64,000 bases of DNA from positions 186,001 to 250,000 of the forward strand of contig NZ_WWCN01000005.1 of NCBI RefSeq assembly GCF_009857445.1, in the 5' to 3' direction. A program made the translations under genes and the position numbers. The notes under the pieces were generated by a model. The model had not been told where the DNA came from and ran no database searches. It was given only the letters and a program-made list of their open reading frames with translations. The stretch is from Duganella flavida. Its GTDB lineage: Bacteria; Pseudomonadota; Gammaproteobacteria; Burkholderiales; Burkholderiaceae_D. This document shows, piece by piece, positions 28,261-37,443 of this stretch (the stretch's first letter is position 1; the number at the start of each line of letters is the position of its first letter).

Positions 28261-29214
28261 ATGAAAAAACATCTCGTAGTAGCGCTGGCTTACGATCAGC
28301 TGTGTACTTTCGAATTCGGCTGCACGGTCGAACTGTTCGCGCTGGAACGCCCGGAGTTGGGTGTGCACTGGTACGACTTTGCCGTTTGCGCGGTGGAGGA
28401 AGGGCCGATCCGGGCGGCGGGCGGCATCACGGTGCAGGCGCCGTACACACCGGAATTGCTGGCGCTGGCCGATACCATCATCATCCCCGGCTGGCGCGAT
28501 GCGGACGAACTGCCGCCGCCGCAATTGCTGGAGTGGATACGCGCCGCCCACGCGCGCGGCGCGCGCCTGTGCTCGATCTGCTCGGGTGTGTTCGTGCTGG
28601 CGGCGGCCGGTGTGCTGGATGGACAGCGCGCCACCACCCACTGGCACTATGCGGAGCGTTTGGCGCGGCGTTATCCGCAGATTGACGTCCAGTCTGATGA
28701 TTTGTATGTGGATAACGGCCAAGTTATCACCGCTGCCGGTTCGGCTGCCGGGCTGGATATGCTGCTGCACCTGGTACGGCGCGATTACGGCGCCAAGGTC
28801 GGCAATATGGTGGCGCAGCGGCTGGTGGTGGCGCCGCATCGCGAGGGCGGGCAGGCGCAATTCCTGCCGCGTCCGATGGCGCAGGGCGAGCAGGGCAGGT
28901 TGTCCAAGCTGATGGACTGGCTGCGCAGCCATCCCGAGCGGCCGCACACGGTGGCCTCCATGGCCGAGCGTGCAGCCATGAGCCCGCGCACTTTGCAGCG
29001 CCAGTTCCAGCAGGCCACCGGTTTCGGGCCGATCGAGTGGCTGATCCGCGAGCGCGTGGCCATCGTCAAGGAGATGCTGGAACAGCCCGATGTGCCGCTG
29101 ACGCAGATTGCCGAGCGCGCCGGTTTCGGCTCCGAGGAATCGCTGCGCCACCATTTCCGCCGTCTTGCCGCGACGACACCGGGCGCTTACCGCAAACGCT
29201 TCGTGCTAACCTGA
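28261..29214 (+). CDS. ftrA: FtrA/GlxA-type AraC transcriptional regulator
   Basis: 317 residues. The N-terminal 190 form a DJ-1/PfpI-like domain with the nucleophile-elbow Cys in RLCSICSGVFVLAAAGVLDG; the C-terminal 110 form an AraC DNA-binding domain (RAAMSPRTLQRQFQQATGF, IAERAGFGSEESLRHHFRR). Architecture and position opposite a rhodanese gene match FtrA. Likely controls the rhodanese gene; the ligand is unknown. Confidence 0.85.
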   Translation: MKKHLVVALAYDQLCTFEFGCTVELFALERPELGVHWYDFAVCAVEEGPIRAAGGITVQAPYTPELLALADTIIIPGWRDADELPPPQLLEWIRAAHARGARLCSICSGVFVLAAAGVLDGQRATTHWHYAERLARRYPQIDVQSDDLYVDNGQVITAAGSAAGLDMLLHLVRRDYGAKVGNMVAQRLVVAPHREGGQAQFLPRPMAQGEQGRLSKLMDWLRSHPERPHTVASMAERAAMSPRTLQRQFQQATGFGPIEWLIRERVAIVKEMLEQPDVPLTQIAERAGFGSEESLRHHFRRLAATTPGAYRKRFVLT

Positions 29215-29239
29215 TCGTCTCACCATCAAGGAGACGGCT

Positions 29240-29599
29240 ATGCCTTACGTAGACGGTTTTGTGATTCCTGTGCCTCGGGAAAATCTTGAGGCCTACAAGA
29301 AAATGGCGCGCGAATGCGGCGCGATGTGGAAGGAATATGGCGCGCTGGAGTTCCGCGAGAATGTGGCCGACGATGCGCCGCCCGGCAAGCTCACCTCCTT
29401 CCCGCAAAGTGTGATCCTTGAGGAAGGCGAGGTGGTGCTGTTCTCGTGGATCATCTACGAATCGCGCGCCCGCCGTGATGAGATCAACGACAAGGTGATG
29501 CACGATCCGCGCGTGGCCCACTACATGAATCCCGCCAATATGCCGTTCGACGCCAAGCGCATGATCTACGGCGGCTTCGAGATGATTATCGACCTGTGA
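29240..29599 (+). CDS. DUF1428 domain protein
   Basis: 119 residues, the family's full length, beginning MPYVDGFVIPVPRENLEAYK and ending with RMIYGGFEMIIDL. It has the dimeric alpha-beta barrel (YciI/ABM-like) look. No function is established for the family. The ATG follows CAAGGAGACGGCT. It lies 25 nt after ftrA, so the two may be cotranscribed. The end overlaps the convergent pabB-pabC gene by 14 nt. Confidence 0.9.
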   Translation: MPYVDGFVIPVPRENLEAYKKMARECGAMWKEYGALEFRENVADDAPPGKLTSFPQSVILEEGEVVLFSWIIYESRARRDEINDKVMHDPRVAHYMNPANMPFDAKRMIYGGFEMIIDL

Positions 29600-31445
29600 T
29601 AGTGGCGCGTACTGCGCCGCGCAGGGCGTTGCAGATGACGATATCGTCGGCGGCGTCCAGCATGGCGCGGGTGATGATCGCTACGCTGGCGTTCCACTCG
29701 GGATCGTCCAGCAGCACGCTGCGCATCACGCCGGGCAGGGCGCCGCTGCTGAGCGGTGGTGTGAGCCACTGGCCGTTCACGCGCACGAACACGCTGCTGC
29801 GGCCACCTTCCGTCAGTTCTCCGCGTTCGTTGAAGAACAGGGTATCGAATGCGCCTTGTGCTTCGGCGTCGTGCCAGGCGGCGTCGTAGCGGGCGCGCAT
29901 GCTGGTTTTGTGGCGCAGGAACAGGTCGCCGCTGTTGGTGGTGTCATCGGCCAGCAGCACGCGGACCGGTTCATTCAAAGGCGCGAGTGGCGCATGCTGC
30001 ACCGCGAACGCTCCCGCTGGATTGATCGCCAGCCGCACGCGGTAGGCGGTGTGTTCCGGCTCCAGCATGGCGCTGGCCGCGTCCAGGTAGGCGCTGGCGG
30101 CTTTCTCGTCCCACGGGAAGCCGAAGTAGGCGGCCGATGCGGCCAGCCGTTTCAGGTGACGCTCGCGGTGGCGGATGCCGTCCGCTGGCGTGGCGTACAT
30201 CGTTTCAAAAATATCGAAATCGTTTTGCAGGCCGGTGAGGAAGCGCGCTTTGAGTTTGCACTCGGCGTATTCTTCCAGCGCGTCGCTATCGAAGACGATG
30301 CCGGCGCCGACGCCCATTTCGCCTTTACGTACGCCGTCTTCGCCTTGCGGTTGCAGGGTCAACGTGCGGATCGGGACGGACAGGCAGAAGTCCCCCACCT
30401 TGCCATCGTCGCGTGGATCGAACCAGCCGATGGCGCCGGTGTAGATGCCGCGCGGGTCTGGTTCCAGTTCGCGGATGATTTCCATGGTGCGGCGTTTCGG
30501 TGCGCCGGTGATGGAGCCGCATGGGTAGAGCGCATCGAAGATATCGGCCAGCGTGGCGTCTTCGCGCAGCTGTGCGGTGATGGTGGAGGTCATTTGCAGT
30601 ACGCTGGCGTAGCGGTGCACCTCGAACAGTGCCGGTACTTCTATGCTGCCGGTGGTGGCTACGCGCGCGATGTCGTTGCGCAGCAGGTCGACGATCATCA
30701 GGTTTTCAGCGCGGTTCTTTGGATCGGCGGCGAGGTTGGTAGCGCGCAGGATGTTTTCTGCTTGCTGCTGCGGTGGCGCTGCGGGCGCGGTGCCTTTCAT
30801 CGGGCGCGCGGTCAGCACGCCGCCTTCATGGCGCACGAATAGTTCTGGCGACAGTGACAGCACGGCGGTGCCGTCGTCCAGCGCAATCAAAGCACCGTAG
30901 GGCACCGGCTGGCGGCCGCGCAAGCGCGCGTACAAGGCGTGGATGCTGCCGAAGGCGTCGAAGCGCAGGCGGTAAGTGTAGTTGACCTGGTAGGTGTCGC
31001 CAGCCGCGATGTAGTCGTGGATGCGCGCCAGTGCGCCGCTGAAGGCTTGCTGGTCGATGTTGGCGCGGATGTTGGCGATGCCGGCCGGCTGGTCGATCGG
31101 GAAGGAGCGTGCCGCCAGCCAGTCGCCGACTTGCTGCGCGTCGAGTTGGGCGCAGTCTTTGAACAGCAGGATGCGTGCGAGCGGCGTAGCCGTAGCCGCC
31201 GCGCGTGGCGGCGCGCCGGCCGTGTCGAGCGACAGCAGTTGCTCGCCCAGCTCATAGGTGCATACGGTGACGGCATACTCGCCGCGCGTGAGCGCCGCCT
31301 GCATTTGCTCCAGCACCTGCGGCCATTGCGCGATGCCGTCGCAGCGCAGCGTGGCGGTGTGGCCGGTGTAGAGGCGCGAACGGCTGCCGGTGAGTGAGGC
31401 TTCCGGGCTGGCGTCGTCCAGCAGGGCGAATACTTCAGTGTCCAT
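29586..31445 (-). CDS. pabBC: Aminodeoxychorismate synthase component I fused to aminodeoxychorismate lyase (PabB-PabC)
   Basis: 619 residues. Residues 1-370 are the chorismate-binding PabB domain (DTYQVNYTYRLRF, GLDR-region FPA-like MKGTAPAAPP, GSITGAPKRRTMEIIRELEP). Residues 380-619 are a fold-type IV PLP enzyme (PabC), with the lysine of LRHKTSMRARYDA as probable PLP ligand. It makes p-aminobenzoate for folate in two consecutive steps; the glutamine amidotransferase PabA must lie elsewhere. Its ATG directly abuts the slmA stop with no gap. Confidence 0.93.
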   Translation of the reverse strand: MDTEVFALLDDASPEASLTGSRSRLYTGHTATLRCDGIAQWPQVLEQMQAALTRGEYAVTVCTYELGEQLLSLDTAGAPPRAAATATPLARILLFKDCAQLDAQQVGDWLAARSFPIDQPAGIANIRANIDQQAFSGALARIHDYIAAGDTYQVNYTYRLRFDAFGSIHALYARLRGRQPVPYGALIALDDGTAVLSLSPELFVRHEGGVLTARPMKGTAPAAPPQQQAENILRATNLAADPKNRAENLMIVDLLRNDIARVATTGSIEVPALFEVHRYASVLQMTSTITAQLREDATLADIFDALYPCGSITGAPKRRTMEIIRELEPDPRGIYTGAIGWFDPRDDGKVGDFCLSVPIRTLTLQPQGEDGVRKGEMGVGAGIVFDSDALEEYAECKLKARFLTGLQNDFDIFETMYATPADGIRHRERHLKRLAASAAYFGFPWDEKAASAYLDAASAMLEPEHTAYRVRLAINPAGAFAVQHAPLAPLNEPVRVLLADDTTNSGDLFLRHKTSMRARYDAAWHDAEAQGAFDTLFFNERGELTEGGRSSVFVRVNGQWLTPPLSSGALPGVMRSVLLDDPEWNASVAIITRAMLDAADDIVICNALRGAVRATITGR

Positions 31446-32021
31446 TTACGATAACAACAGGGTGATATGCAGCGCCGCATCTTGCGACGGATTGTTTTTA
31501 AAGCCGCTCTTGGCGTAGCGGTGCCAGCGTCCGATCACAAAACTGGTCAGCATCGCCGCGCGTGCTGCGGTATCGGCTTCGTGTGCATTGCCTTCGCTGG
31601 CGGCGAGGCGCAGCGCCTGTTTCAGCGCCAGTTCCACGCGGTCGTAGAACTGGTTCATGCGCAGTTGCAGGCGTTCGTCTTCATTGACCAGCGCATCGCC
31701 GATCAGCACCCGCGTCATGCCCGGATTCTGTGACGCGAAATTGAGCAGCATGGCGACGATGTCGCGCGCCTGCGCCAGGCCGTCGGTCTGGCGATCGGCG
31801 ATCTGGTTAATCAGACCGAACACGCTGGACTCGATAAACTCGATCAGCCCTTCAAACATCTGCGCCTTGCTGGCGAAATGCCGGTACAGCGCGGCCTCAG
31901 AAAACGCCAGCTTGCGCGCCAGCGCAGCGGTGGTGATCTTGTCGCCCTTGGGCTGTTCCAGCATTTCCGCCAGCGCCTGCAGGATTTGCAAACGGCGCTG
32001 GCCTGGCGGTGTGCTTGCCAT
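31446..32021 (-). CDS. slmA: Nucleoid occlusion factor SlmA (TetR family)
   Basis: 191 residues. The TetR helix-turn-helix (KITTAALARKLAFSEAALYRHF) is followed by the SlmA-specific SKAQMFEGLIEFIESSVFGLINQI segment and a helical C-terminal domain ending VIGRWHRYAKSGFKNNP. SlmA binds chromosomal sites and blocks FtsZ assembly over the nucleoid. Neighbouring HAD phosphatase and argB are commonly found near it in Burkholderiales. pabBC follows without spacing. Confidence 0.92.
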   Translation of the reverse strand: MASTPPGQRRLQILQALAEMLEQPKGDKITTAALARKLAFSEAALYRHFASKAQMFEGLIEFIESSVFGLINQIADRQTDGLAQARDIVAMLLNFASQNPGMTRVLIGDALVNEDERLQLRMNQFYDRVELALKQALRLAASEGNAHEADTAARAAMLTSFVIGRWHRYAKSGFKNNPSQDAALHITLLLS

Positions 32022-32052
32022 ATGATCTCGCGAGTTAGAAATATATAAGTCG

Positions 32053-32778
32053 TTAGCGCAGACGGTGCATACGCGCCGGCAGGTTCCTGACAGATTTTAC
32101 TTTGACATCGACATAAGCGGGGCGAATTAACCTTTTTTGAGGATGCGCCAGACCGGCCGTGTCGCCGATGGTCAGGTACTGCGTGACCCACGCGGTACGC
32201 ATGCCGATCTGGCGCGCGCTGCGCAGGTTGGCCAGCGTGTCTTCCACCAGGATGCAGCGGCGTGGGGTCAGCTGATGGCGGCGCATTAAGCGATGCAGCA
32301 TCAGCTTGGATGGCTTGGGCCGCATGTGGCGATGCACCGTCATCGCCTCCACCGCCACATGGTGCTGGAACTGGCGCTGCAAGCCCAGATGCTTCAGCAC
32401 TTGTGTCGAATAGCGGTGCGGCGCATTGGTCAGCAGGATTTTGCGGCCGGGCAGGCGGCGCAGCGTTTGGCGCAGTCCGCGTTCGGCGCGGATCATGGCC
32501 TCCAGATTATCGAAGCGGTGGGTTTCATCCAGAAAGTGCTCGGCCTTGACGCCGTGGTGCTTGACCACGCCCAGCGTGGTGGCGCCGTAGCGCTGCCAGT
32601 ACATGGTGCGGGTGGCGTTCACCACTTCATCGCTGGCGGGCGTGACGCCGTCGCCCAGCAGGCGTGCGAGGTAGCGGTTCATGCCCGCCATGATCGACGG
32701 GAAGATGGCGTGCGAAGCGTTATGCAGGGTGTTATCGAGATCAAACAGCCATACGGGCGAGGAGCGAGTAATATTCAC
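32053..32778 (-). CDS. HAD-superfamily pyrimidine 5'-nucleotidase-type phosphatase
   Basis: 241 residues from a GTG at 32778. Motif I is FDLDNTLHNA (nucleophile D13, acid D15), motif II is ILLTNAP, and motif III/IV lies in ILVEDTLANLRSARQIGMRTAWV. It is related to SDT1/YjjG-type 5'-nucleotidases. The GTG is preferred because the in-frame upstream ATG at 32805 would overlap the start of the divergent TraB gene. Start uncertain by nine codons; function as a nucleotidase is by family only. Confidence 0.87.
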   Translation of the reverse strand: MNITRSSPVWLFDLDNTLHNASHAIFPSIMAGMNRYLARLLGDGVTPASDEVVNATRTMYWQRYGATTLGVVKHHGVKAEHFLDETHRFDNLEAMIRAERGLRQTLRRLPGRKILLTNAPHRYSTQVLKHLGLQRQFQHHVAVEAMTVHRHMRPKPSKLMLHRLMRRHQLTPRRCILVEDTLANLRSARQIGMRTAWVTQYLTIGDTAGLAHPQKRLIRPAYVDVKVKSVRNLPARMHRLR

Positions 32779-32803
32779 GTCATACCTACGATCAAAGGAA
32801 ACC

Positions 32804-33703
32804 ATGCAGCGCCAGATTATAGTGATGTTCTGTAGTTTGTTCTTTTTTGTGCTGGGCCCATCGTGGGCAGCCGACACGGCGCCGGCGCAAAATCGCGGCG
32901 CGCTGTTCAAGGTGCAGCAGGGAACTCACACACTTTACCTGTTCGGCACCATTCACGTTGGATCGAAGGATTTTTATCCACTGGAGCCGCGCCTATCCCG
33001 TTTGCTGAAACAAGCGCCGGTGCTGGCGCTGGAGATCGATCCACTGGGCGATCCGCAAAAGCTGGCGCGCGCGGTGCAGCAGCATGGCCTTACCAACAAA
33101 GGCGTGGCGGGCATGACGCCGGCATGGCGCCAGCGTCTTGACCGTTTGCTCAGGCAGTACAACATTGAACCGGAATCGGTGGCCACCATGAAGCCTTGGC
33201 TGCTTGCCAGCCTGCTGACGGTGAGCGAATTTGCGGCGCAAGGCTACGAGGCTTCGCTGGCGGTGGATGCGCATTTGTCGAAACAGGCGCATGCCGCCGG
33301 ACAGAAAATCGTCGAGCTGGAATCGGCCGATAGCCAGATGGCGTTGTTCGACAAGATGACGCCCGCCGAGCAAATGATGTTCCTGCAGGAGGCCATCACC
33401 GGCATCGAGGACAAGGAGCAGGCCAACCAAGCGCGCGAGATCGCTGATGCGTGGCGCAATGCCGATGTGGCGGCGCTGGACGCGCTGGCGCTGAAGGCGG
33501 AGCAGGACGATACCTTCTCGGGCCGTTTCGTGCAGCAGGTGCTGCTGGAAGGCCGCAATCCGGCGCTGGCGGACAGCATGGTCAAACTGATGGCGCGCGA
33601 AAACAACAGCGTGGCCGCAATCGGCGTGCTGCATTTGGTCGGCAAGACGAGCGTGCCGGAACTGCTGCGCAAACGCGGGCTGATGGTCGAACGAATTTAC
33701 TAA
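32804..33703 (+). CDS. TraB/GumN family protein
   Basis: 299 residues with a signal peptide (MQRQIIVMFCSLFFFVLGPSWA). The family motif LFGTIHVGSKDFYPL is near residue 45 and the C-terminal AIGVLHLVGKTSVPELLRKRG closes the fold. These periplasmic proteins resemble the Tiki/TraB metalloprotease-like clan; catalytic activity in bacteria is mostly unproven. The ATG at 32804 follows AAAGGAAACC. The downstream terminator lies beyond an antisense tRNA gene. Confidence 0.88.
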   Translation: MQRQIIVMFCSLFFFVLGPSWAADTAPAQNRGALFKVQQGTHTLYLFGTIHVGSKDFYPLEPRLSRLLKQAPVLALEIDPLGDPQKLARAVQQHGLTNKGVAGMTPAWRQRLDRLLRQYNIEPESVATMKPWLLASLLTVSEFAAQGYEASLAVDAHLSKQAHAAGQKIVELESADSQMALFDKMTPAEQMMFLQEAITGIEDKEQANQAREIADAWRNADVAALDALALKAEQDDTFSGRFVQQVLLEGRNPALADSMVKLMARENNSVAAIGVLHLVGKTSVPELLRKRGLMVERIY

Positions 33704-33737
33704 GGGGAGTTACTGCGGGAGGGTACTACAGGAAGAA

Positions 33738-33812
<75 letters not shown>

Positions 33813-33826
33813 ATTGCCTGAAATGT

Positions 33827-33864
33827 GGCGGTTTCACCGAAGTCCGGCGAGACCGCCTTTTTTT
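33827..33864 (+). terminator. Terminator for the TraB transcript, beyond the antisense tRNA
   Basis: GGCGGTTTCACCG, five-base loop, CGGCGAGACCGCC: a 13-bp stem with one mismatch and one G-T pair, then TTTTTTT. The T-run lies on the plus strand and reaches into the argB stop codon. Confidence 0.85.
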
Positions 33865-34787
33865 CAGTGAGACCGGATCATAGTGCCAAAAGCTTGTTCG
33901 GTCAAGACTTCCAGCAACAAAGAATGCTCGATACGGCCATCAATGATGTGAACGGTGTTCACGCCCGACTTGGCAGCGTCCAGGGCTGATGAAATTTTAG
34001 GCAGCATACCGCCCGAAATGGTGCCATCGGCGAACATCTCGTCGATCTCGCGTGCCGACAGGTCGGTGACCAGGTTGCCTTGCTTGTCTTGCACGCCGGC
34101 GATGTTGGTCATCATGATCAGCTTTTCAGCTTTCAGGATTTCGGCGATCTTGCCGGCCACCACGTCAGCGTTGATGTTGTAGGCCTGGCCGTCTTGGCCG
34201 AAGCCGATCGGCGAGATGATCGGGATGAAGGCGTCGTCCTGCAGGGCTTTCACCACCGCTGGGTTGATCGCTTCGATTTCGCCGACGAAGCCGATGTCCA
34301 GGGTCTGGCCTGGATTTTCCTTGTCCGGCATGGCCATCTTGCGAGCGCGGATCAGGCCGCCGTCCTTGCCGGTCAGGCCGACTGCCTGGCCGCCGTAGTG
34401 GTTAATCAACATCACGATGTCTTGCTGGACTTCGCCGCCCAGCACCCATTCCACCACTTCCATCGTTTCTTCGTCGGTGATACGCATGCCCTGCACGAAA
34501 GTGCCTTGCTTGCCGATTTTTTTCAGGGCGTTGTCGATCTGCGGACCGCCGCCGTGCACTACCACTGGATTCATGCCCACCAGCTTGAGCAAAATGACAT
34601 CGCGCGCGAAGCCGTGCTTCAGGCGGTCTTCGGTCATGGCGTTGCCGCCGTATTTGATGACGATGGTTTTGCCGTGGTAATTGCGGATGTAAGGGAGGGC
34701 CTCAGCCAGAATCTGCGCCTTGATCTGCGGGGAGACCGCGGTCAAATCGTCATTCATGCCTAAGTTCAGGTTGGTCAGTTGGGTCAT
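33864..34787 (-). CDS. argB: Acetylglutamate kinase
   Basis: 307 residues, usual length. The phosphate-binding [10 protein letters not shown] and substrate-binding [17 protein letters not shown] are intact, and the C-terminal [18 protein letters not shown] is the conserved end of the active site. It phosphorylates N-acetylglutamate in arginine synthesis. It lacks the N-terminal arginine-sensor helix seen in some ring-forming enzymes or retains only a short version ([14 protein letters not shown]). An internal ATG at 34757 is a possible alternative start. Confidence 0.97.
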   Translation of the reverse strand: MTQLTNLNLGMNDDLTAVSPQIKAQILAEALPYIRNYHGKTIVIKYGGNAMTEDRLKHGFARDVILLKLVGMNPVVVHGGGPQIDNALKKIGKQGTFVQGMRITDEETMEVVEWVLGGEVQQDIVMLINHYGGQAVGLTGKDGGLIRARKMAMPDKENPGQTLDIGFVGEIEAINPAVVKALQDDAFIPIISPIGFGQDGQAYNINADVVAGKIAEILKAEKLIMMTNIAGVQDKQGNLVTDLSAREIDEMFADGTISGGMLPKISSALDAAKSGVNTVHIIDGRIEHSLLLEVLTEQAFGTMIRSH

Positions 34788-34922
34788 GGCGAGTCCGGTA
34801 AGAAGAATTTTGGGCGCAATTTTACAGCCAGTTGCGCGTCAAGTACGCATTATAGGGCCATCTGGTGGTAATTTCTTGGGCGCTGCGGTACGCTGGGAGG
34901 TGATGATTGCCTTGGAAATAAC

Positions 34923-35141
34923 ATGAGTACCTGTTCGCGCTGCGGCGCGCATTTCTCCTGCGCCATGACGGACGCCGACCCAGCGGCGCCGGCGCAGCCC
35001 TGCTGGTGCACCTATTTGCCGCCTGCGGTTGCCGTCCCGTCCGTCCCCGGCGCCAGCTGCTGGTGCCCGGACTGCCTGAAGCAGCACATCATTGAGCAAA
35101 CTCAAACGCCGCCGAAACCGGCGCTGGACAATGGCGCATAA
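34923..35141 (+). CDS. Cysteine-rich CWC family protein
   Basis: 72 residues. The cysteine pattern CSRCGAHFSC ... PCWCTYLPP ... CWCPDCL matches the cysteine-rich CWC family: a short presumed zinc-binding protein with Cys-Trp-Cys pairs. Role unknown. It lies 20 nt before the coiled-coil gene. Confidence 0.85.
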   Translation: MSTCSRCGAHFSCAMTDADPAAPAQPCWCTYLPPAVAVPSVPGASCWCPDCLKQHIIEQTQTPPKPALDNGA

Positions 35142-35161
35142 CCCTCACTGGGAGCGCGCAA

Positions 35162-35569
35162 ATGAACCCGACTTCGCTTGACAATCAAAGTGGCGCGGCA
35201 GACGATACCCACATCGTCCGCATCGTGCGGCTGGAGACCCAAATGGATAACGTCACCAGCGCTCTAATTTCTTTGCAGCGTACACAAGAGTCCTTGCAAC
35301 GTACACAAGAGTCCTTGCAACGTACGCAGGAACAAAACCATCTGGCCATGCTGGCGCAGCTGGATGCCTTGCGCACGCACATCGACAAGCAGATCGCTGG
35401 CGTAAATGAGAAGATCGATTACGTTCAACGCTACACCATCGAGCGGATGGACAGCCTTGATGCCCGTATCACCACCCGGATAGACCGTGTGTACTACTGG
35501 ATGGTTGGATTCACAGTGACTAACTTTGCCGCACTGCTCGGCATTGTGGTGCGCTGGGCCACAAACTAA
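35162..35569 (+). CDS. Small coiled-coil protein with C-terminal membrane anchor
   Basis: 135 residues. Residues 17-95 are strongly helical with a heptad pattern, including near-perfect tandem heptads LQRTQES at residues 38-44 and 45-51 and a third diverging copy. Residues 113-131 (WMVGFTVTNFAALLGIVV) form one membrane helix. The plan resembles small tail-anchored coiled-coil proteins of the bdr/DUF1640 kind, but I do not assign a family. The stop abuts the stop of the convergent depolymerase gene with no gap. Confidence 0.8.
   Translation: MNPTSLDNQSGAADDTHIVRIVRLETQMDNVTSALISLQRTQESLQRTQESLQRTQEQNHLAMLAQLDALRTHIDKQIAGVNEKIDYVQRYTIERMDSLDARITTRIDRVYYWMVGFTVTNFAALLGIVVRWATN
35273..35335 (+). 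repeat. Three 21-bp tandem repeats inside the coiled-coil gene
   Basis: Units at 35273-35293, 35294-35314 and 35315-35335. Units 1 and 2 differ at one base; unit 3 diverges at its end. Each encodes one heptad (LQRTQES). Confidence 0.9.
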
Positions 35570-36721
35570 TTAACTCACCGTGCGGAAAAAGCGCAGCATT
35601 TCGCGGCTGGCGTCCGGGCCTTTGGCGTCGGTGTAGCTGCCGGAGGCGCTGCCGCCTGACCAGGCGTGGCCGGCGCCGTGCACCACCCAGTGTTCTCCCA
35701 GCGGCGTGCCGTCCGGCTTGAGATGCGTGGTTTGCGTGTAGCTATGGCCATCCGGCACCGCGCCCGACTGCACCGACGGCCGCGCGCCGCGATGATGGCG
35801 CAGCCGCTGCGCCATCACCTGCTCGCCATTCACCGGATGCACCGTGGTATCGCTGTCGCCATGAAACACGATGATCGGCTGTGCAGGATTGCCCGCCTTG
35901 GCCGCGCTATGCACGCCGCGCTTCATCGCCGTCAGCGCTGACGGCAAGTCCTGCGCCGATGCAAACGGCAAGCCCGAATGTACGCCCACCGCCGCAAACA
36001 ATTCCGGATACAGGGTGCCGACAATCACCGCCATCGCGCCGCCCGCCGACAAGCCAGCTACGTATACCTGCCGCTCGTTGACCGGATACTCTTCGATAAT
36101 CTGCTGCGCGATCCCGGCAAGGATGGACGGCTCACCTTGCCCGCGTTGCTGGTCGATGGCGCTGAACCAGTTCCAACACTTGGAGTGATTGGCCTGCGCA
36201 TTCTGTTCCGGATAGACCACGAAGCAGCCCATTTCCTCGGCCAGCTGGTTCATCTGTGTGCCGGCCGCGAAGTCGTCGGGATTCTGCGTGCAGCCGTGCA
36301 GCATCACCAGCAGTGGCATGGCCTGGCCGTGATAGTTGGCCGGAATGTACAGCTTGTAATTCCGCGTGCCGGCATGGTTGGTGTAGCTGCCGCTAATAAA
36401 TTGTGCTCCTTCCGTGATGGGCTGTGCCGGCGTCGGGTGCAGCAGCGAACCGAAATCGATGGCGCGGTCCAGATTCGCCTGAAAATCCAGACTGATGCCC
36501 ATGCGGTTGAGGATGTCTTGCGCGTATTCGGCCGGATGGGTGGCCGGATTCGGTGTTTGCAGCGGGGCGGGCGCCGGTTCCGGCGCATGTGGCGCGGCAC
36601 TGGGCGGCGGCGAATTAATATCGCGCATGGCCGGCCGTTCGGCCTTACGTTGCAAAGGGATGCCCTTGTTGATTAACTGTTGCGCCGCTTCGCGCATTTG
36701 GGTGAGAAAATTGAGTTTCAT
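35570..36721 (-). CDS. PHB depolymerase family esterase
   Basis: 383 residues. The catalytic serine is S225 in AGLSAGG; the oxyanion hole is in MLHGCTQNPDDFAAGT; the terminal HAWSGGSASGSYTDAKGPDASREMLRFF carries the histidine. This is the LpqC/PhaZ-like esterase family. There is no clear signal peptide; a Pro-rich linker (residues 38-62) precedes the domain, which suggests an intracellular or granule-associated enzyme. It is preceded in the same operon by a ribbon-helix-helix gene. Confidence 0.87.
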   Translation of the reverse strand: MKLNFLTQMREAAQQLINKGIPLQRKAERPAMRDINSPPPSAAPHAPEPAPAPLQTPNPATHPAEYAQDILNRMGISLDFQANLDRAIDFGSLLHPTPAQPITEGAQFISGSYTNHAGTRNYKLYIPANYHGQAMPLLVMLHGCTQNPDDFAAGTQMNQLAEEMGCFVVYPEQNAQANHSKCWNWFSAIDQQRGQGEPSILAGIAQQIIEEYPVNERQVYVAGLSAGGAMAVIVGTLYPELFAAVGVHSGLPFASAQDLPSALTAMKRGVHSAAKAGNPAQPIIVFHGDSDTTVHPVNGEQVMAQRLRHHRGARPSVQSGAVPDGHSYTQTTHLKPDGTPLGEHWVVHGAGHAWSGGSASGSYTDAKGPDASREMLRFFRTVS

Positions 36722-36729
36722 GGCACTCC

Positions 36730-37143
36730 TTAATGGATGCGTGGCGCCAGTGCCGTCTTGAGAACAGCGCTGGCGTGCAGCGAGCCGAGTACAAAAATTG
36801 ATTCGATAGTCGCCAGCGCCAGTTCGACTGAAACGTCGCTGGCTATGCTGGCCAGGCCCAGTACCTGGATCTGCAGCCGCTCGCCGGCCGCCTGGATCGC
36901 TTCCAGGTCGGCGCGGGAGTAATGCTGCATGCCCAGTACCAGGCTCTTGCGCGCCACGGTCTGCCTGACCACCTCGGCGTGCTGGTTCAGCTGGTTGCGG
37001 ATCGCCGTTCGGATCAGGTCGGTGCGGTTGGAATAAAATCCTTCCTGCACCAACAGGTCAATCTGCCCCAGGTCGACGGGGCCGAGATTGATGGTGATTT
37101 TTTCCGAGTCGGCGGTCTTCAGCTTTATTTCTTGCTTGGCCAT
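36730..37143 (-). CDS. Ribbon-helix-helix (CopG-like) transcriptional regulator
   Basis: 137 residues. Residues 8-55 match a ribbon-helix-helix fold: TADSEKITINLGPVDLGQIDLLVQ then EGFYSNRTDLIRTAIRNQL. The C-terminal 80 residues are an added helical domain. The ATG at 37143 follows GGAGACTCA; the longer in-frame start is not supported. It lies 8 nt upstream of the PHB depolymerase, so it probably autoregulates that pair. Confidence 0.82.
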   Translation of the reverse strand: MAKQEIKLKTADSEKITINLGPVDLGQIDLLVQEGFYSNRTDLIRTAIRNQLNQHAEVVRQTVARKSLVLGMQHYSRADLEAIQAAGERLQIQVLGLASIASDVSVELALATIESIFVLGSLHASAVLKTALAPRIH

Positions 37144-37230
37144 TGAGTCTCCATCTAATCGCCATCTATATGGATGGTAGTCTACGCCGCCGCTTCCCCA
37201 AGTCAAGCGGCTTCACGGCATAATGGCGCC

Positions 37231-37443
37231 ATGAGTGAAGTAACCAACATAATCCCGTCCCCCGTCCCCTCGCCGTGCGTGAGCCTGTGCAAAATGGATA
37301 GCGACCGCCGCTATTGCATGGGGTGTTTGCGCACCATTCCCGAGATCGTCGCGTGGGGCAAAGCCGACGATGATTTTAAACGCGCCGTCTGGGCAGAATT
37401 GCCGCAGCGGCGCCTCACTGTCCATTTCGACGAGGAAGAATGA
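37231..37443 (+). CDS. DUF1289 domain protein
   Basis: 70 residues. The family signature is SPCVSLCKMDSDRRYCMGCLRTIPEIVAW, with four cysteines (quoted in part: CVSLCKMD, YCMGCLRT). Short Cys-rich proteins of unknown function, often fused to or beside redox enzymes. The end overlaps the MBL hydrolase start by 4 nt (ATGA). Confidence 0.9.
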   Translation: MSEVTNIIPSPVPSPCVSLCKMDSDRRYCMGCLRTIPEIVAWGKADDDFKRAVWAELPQRRLTVHFDEEE

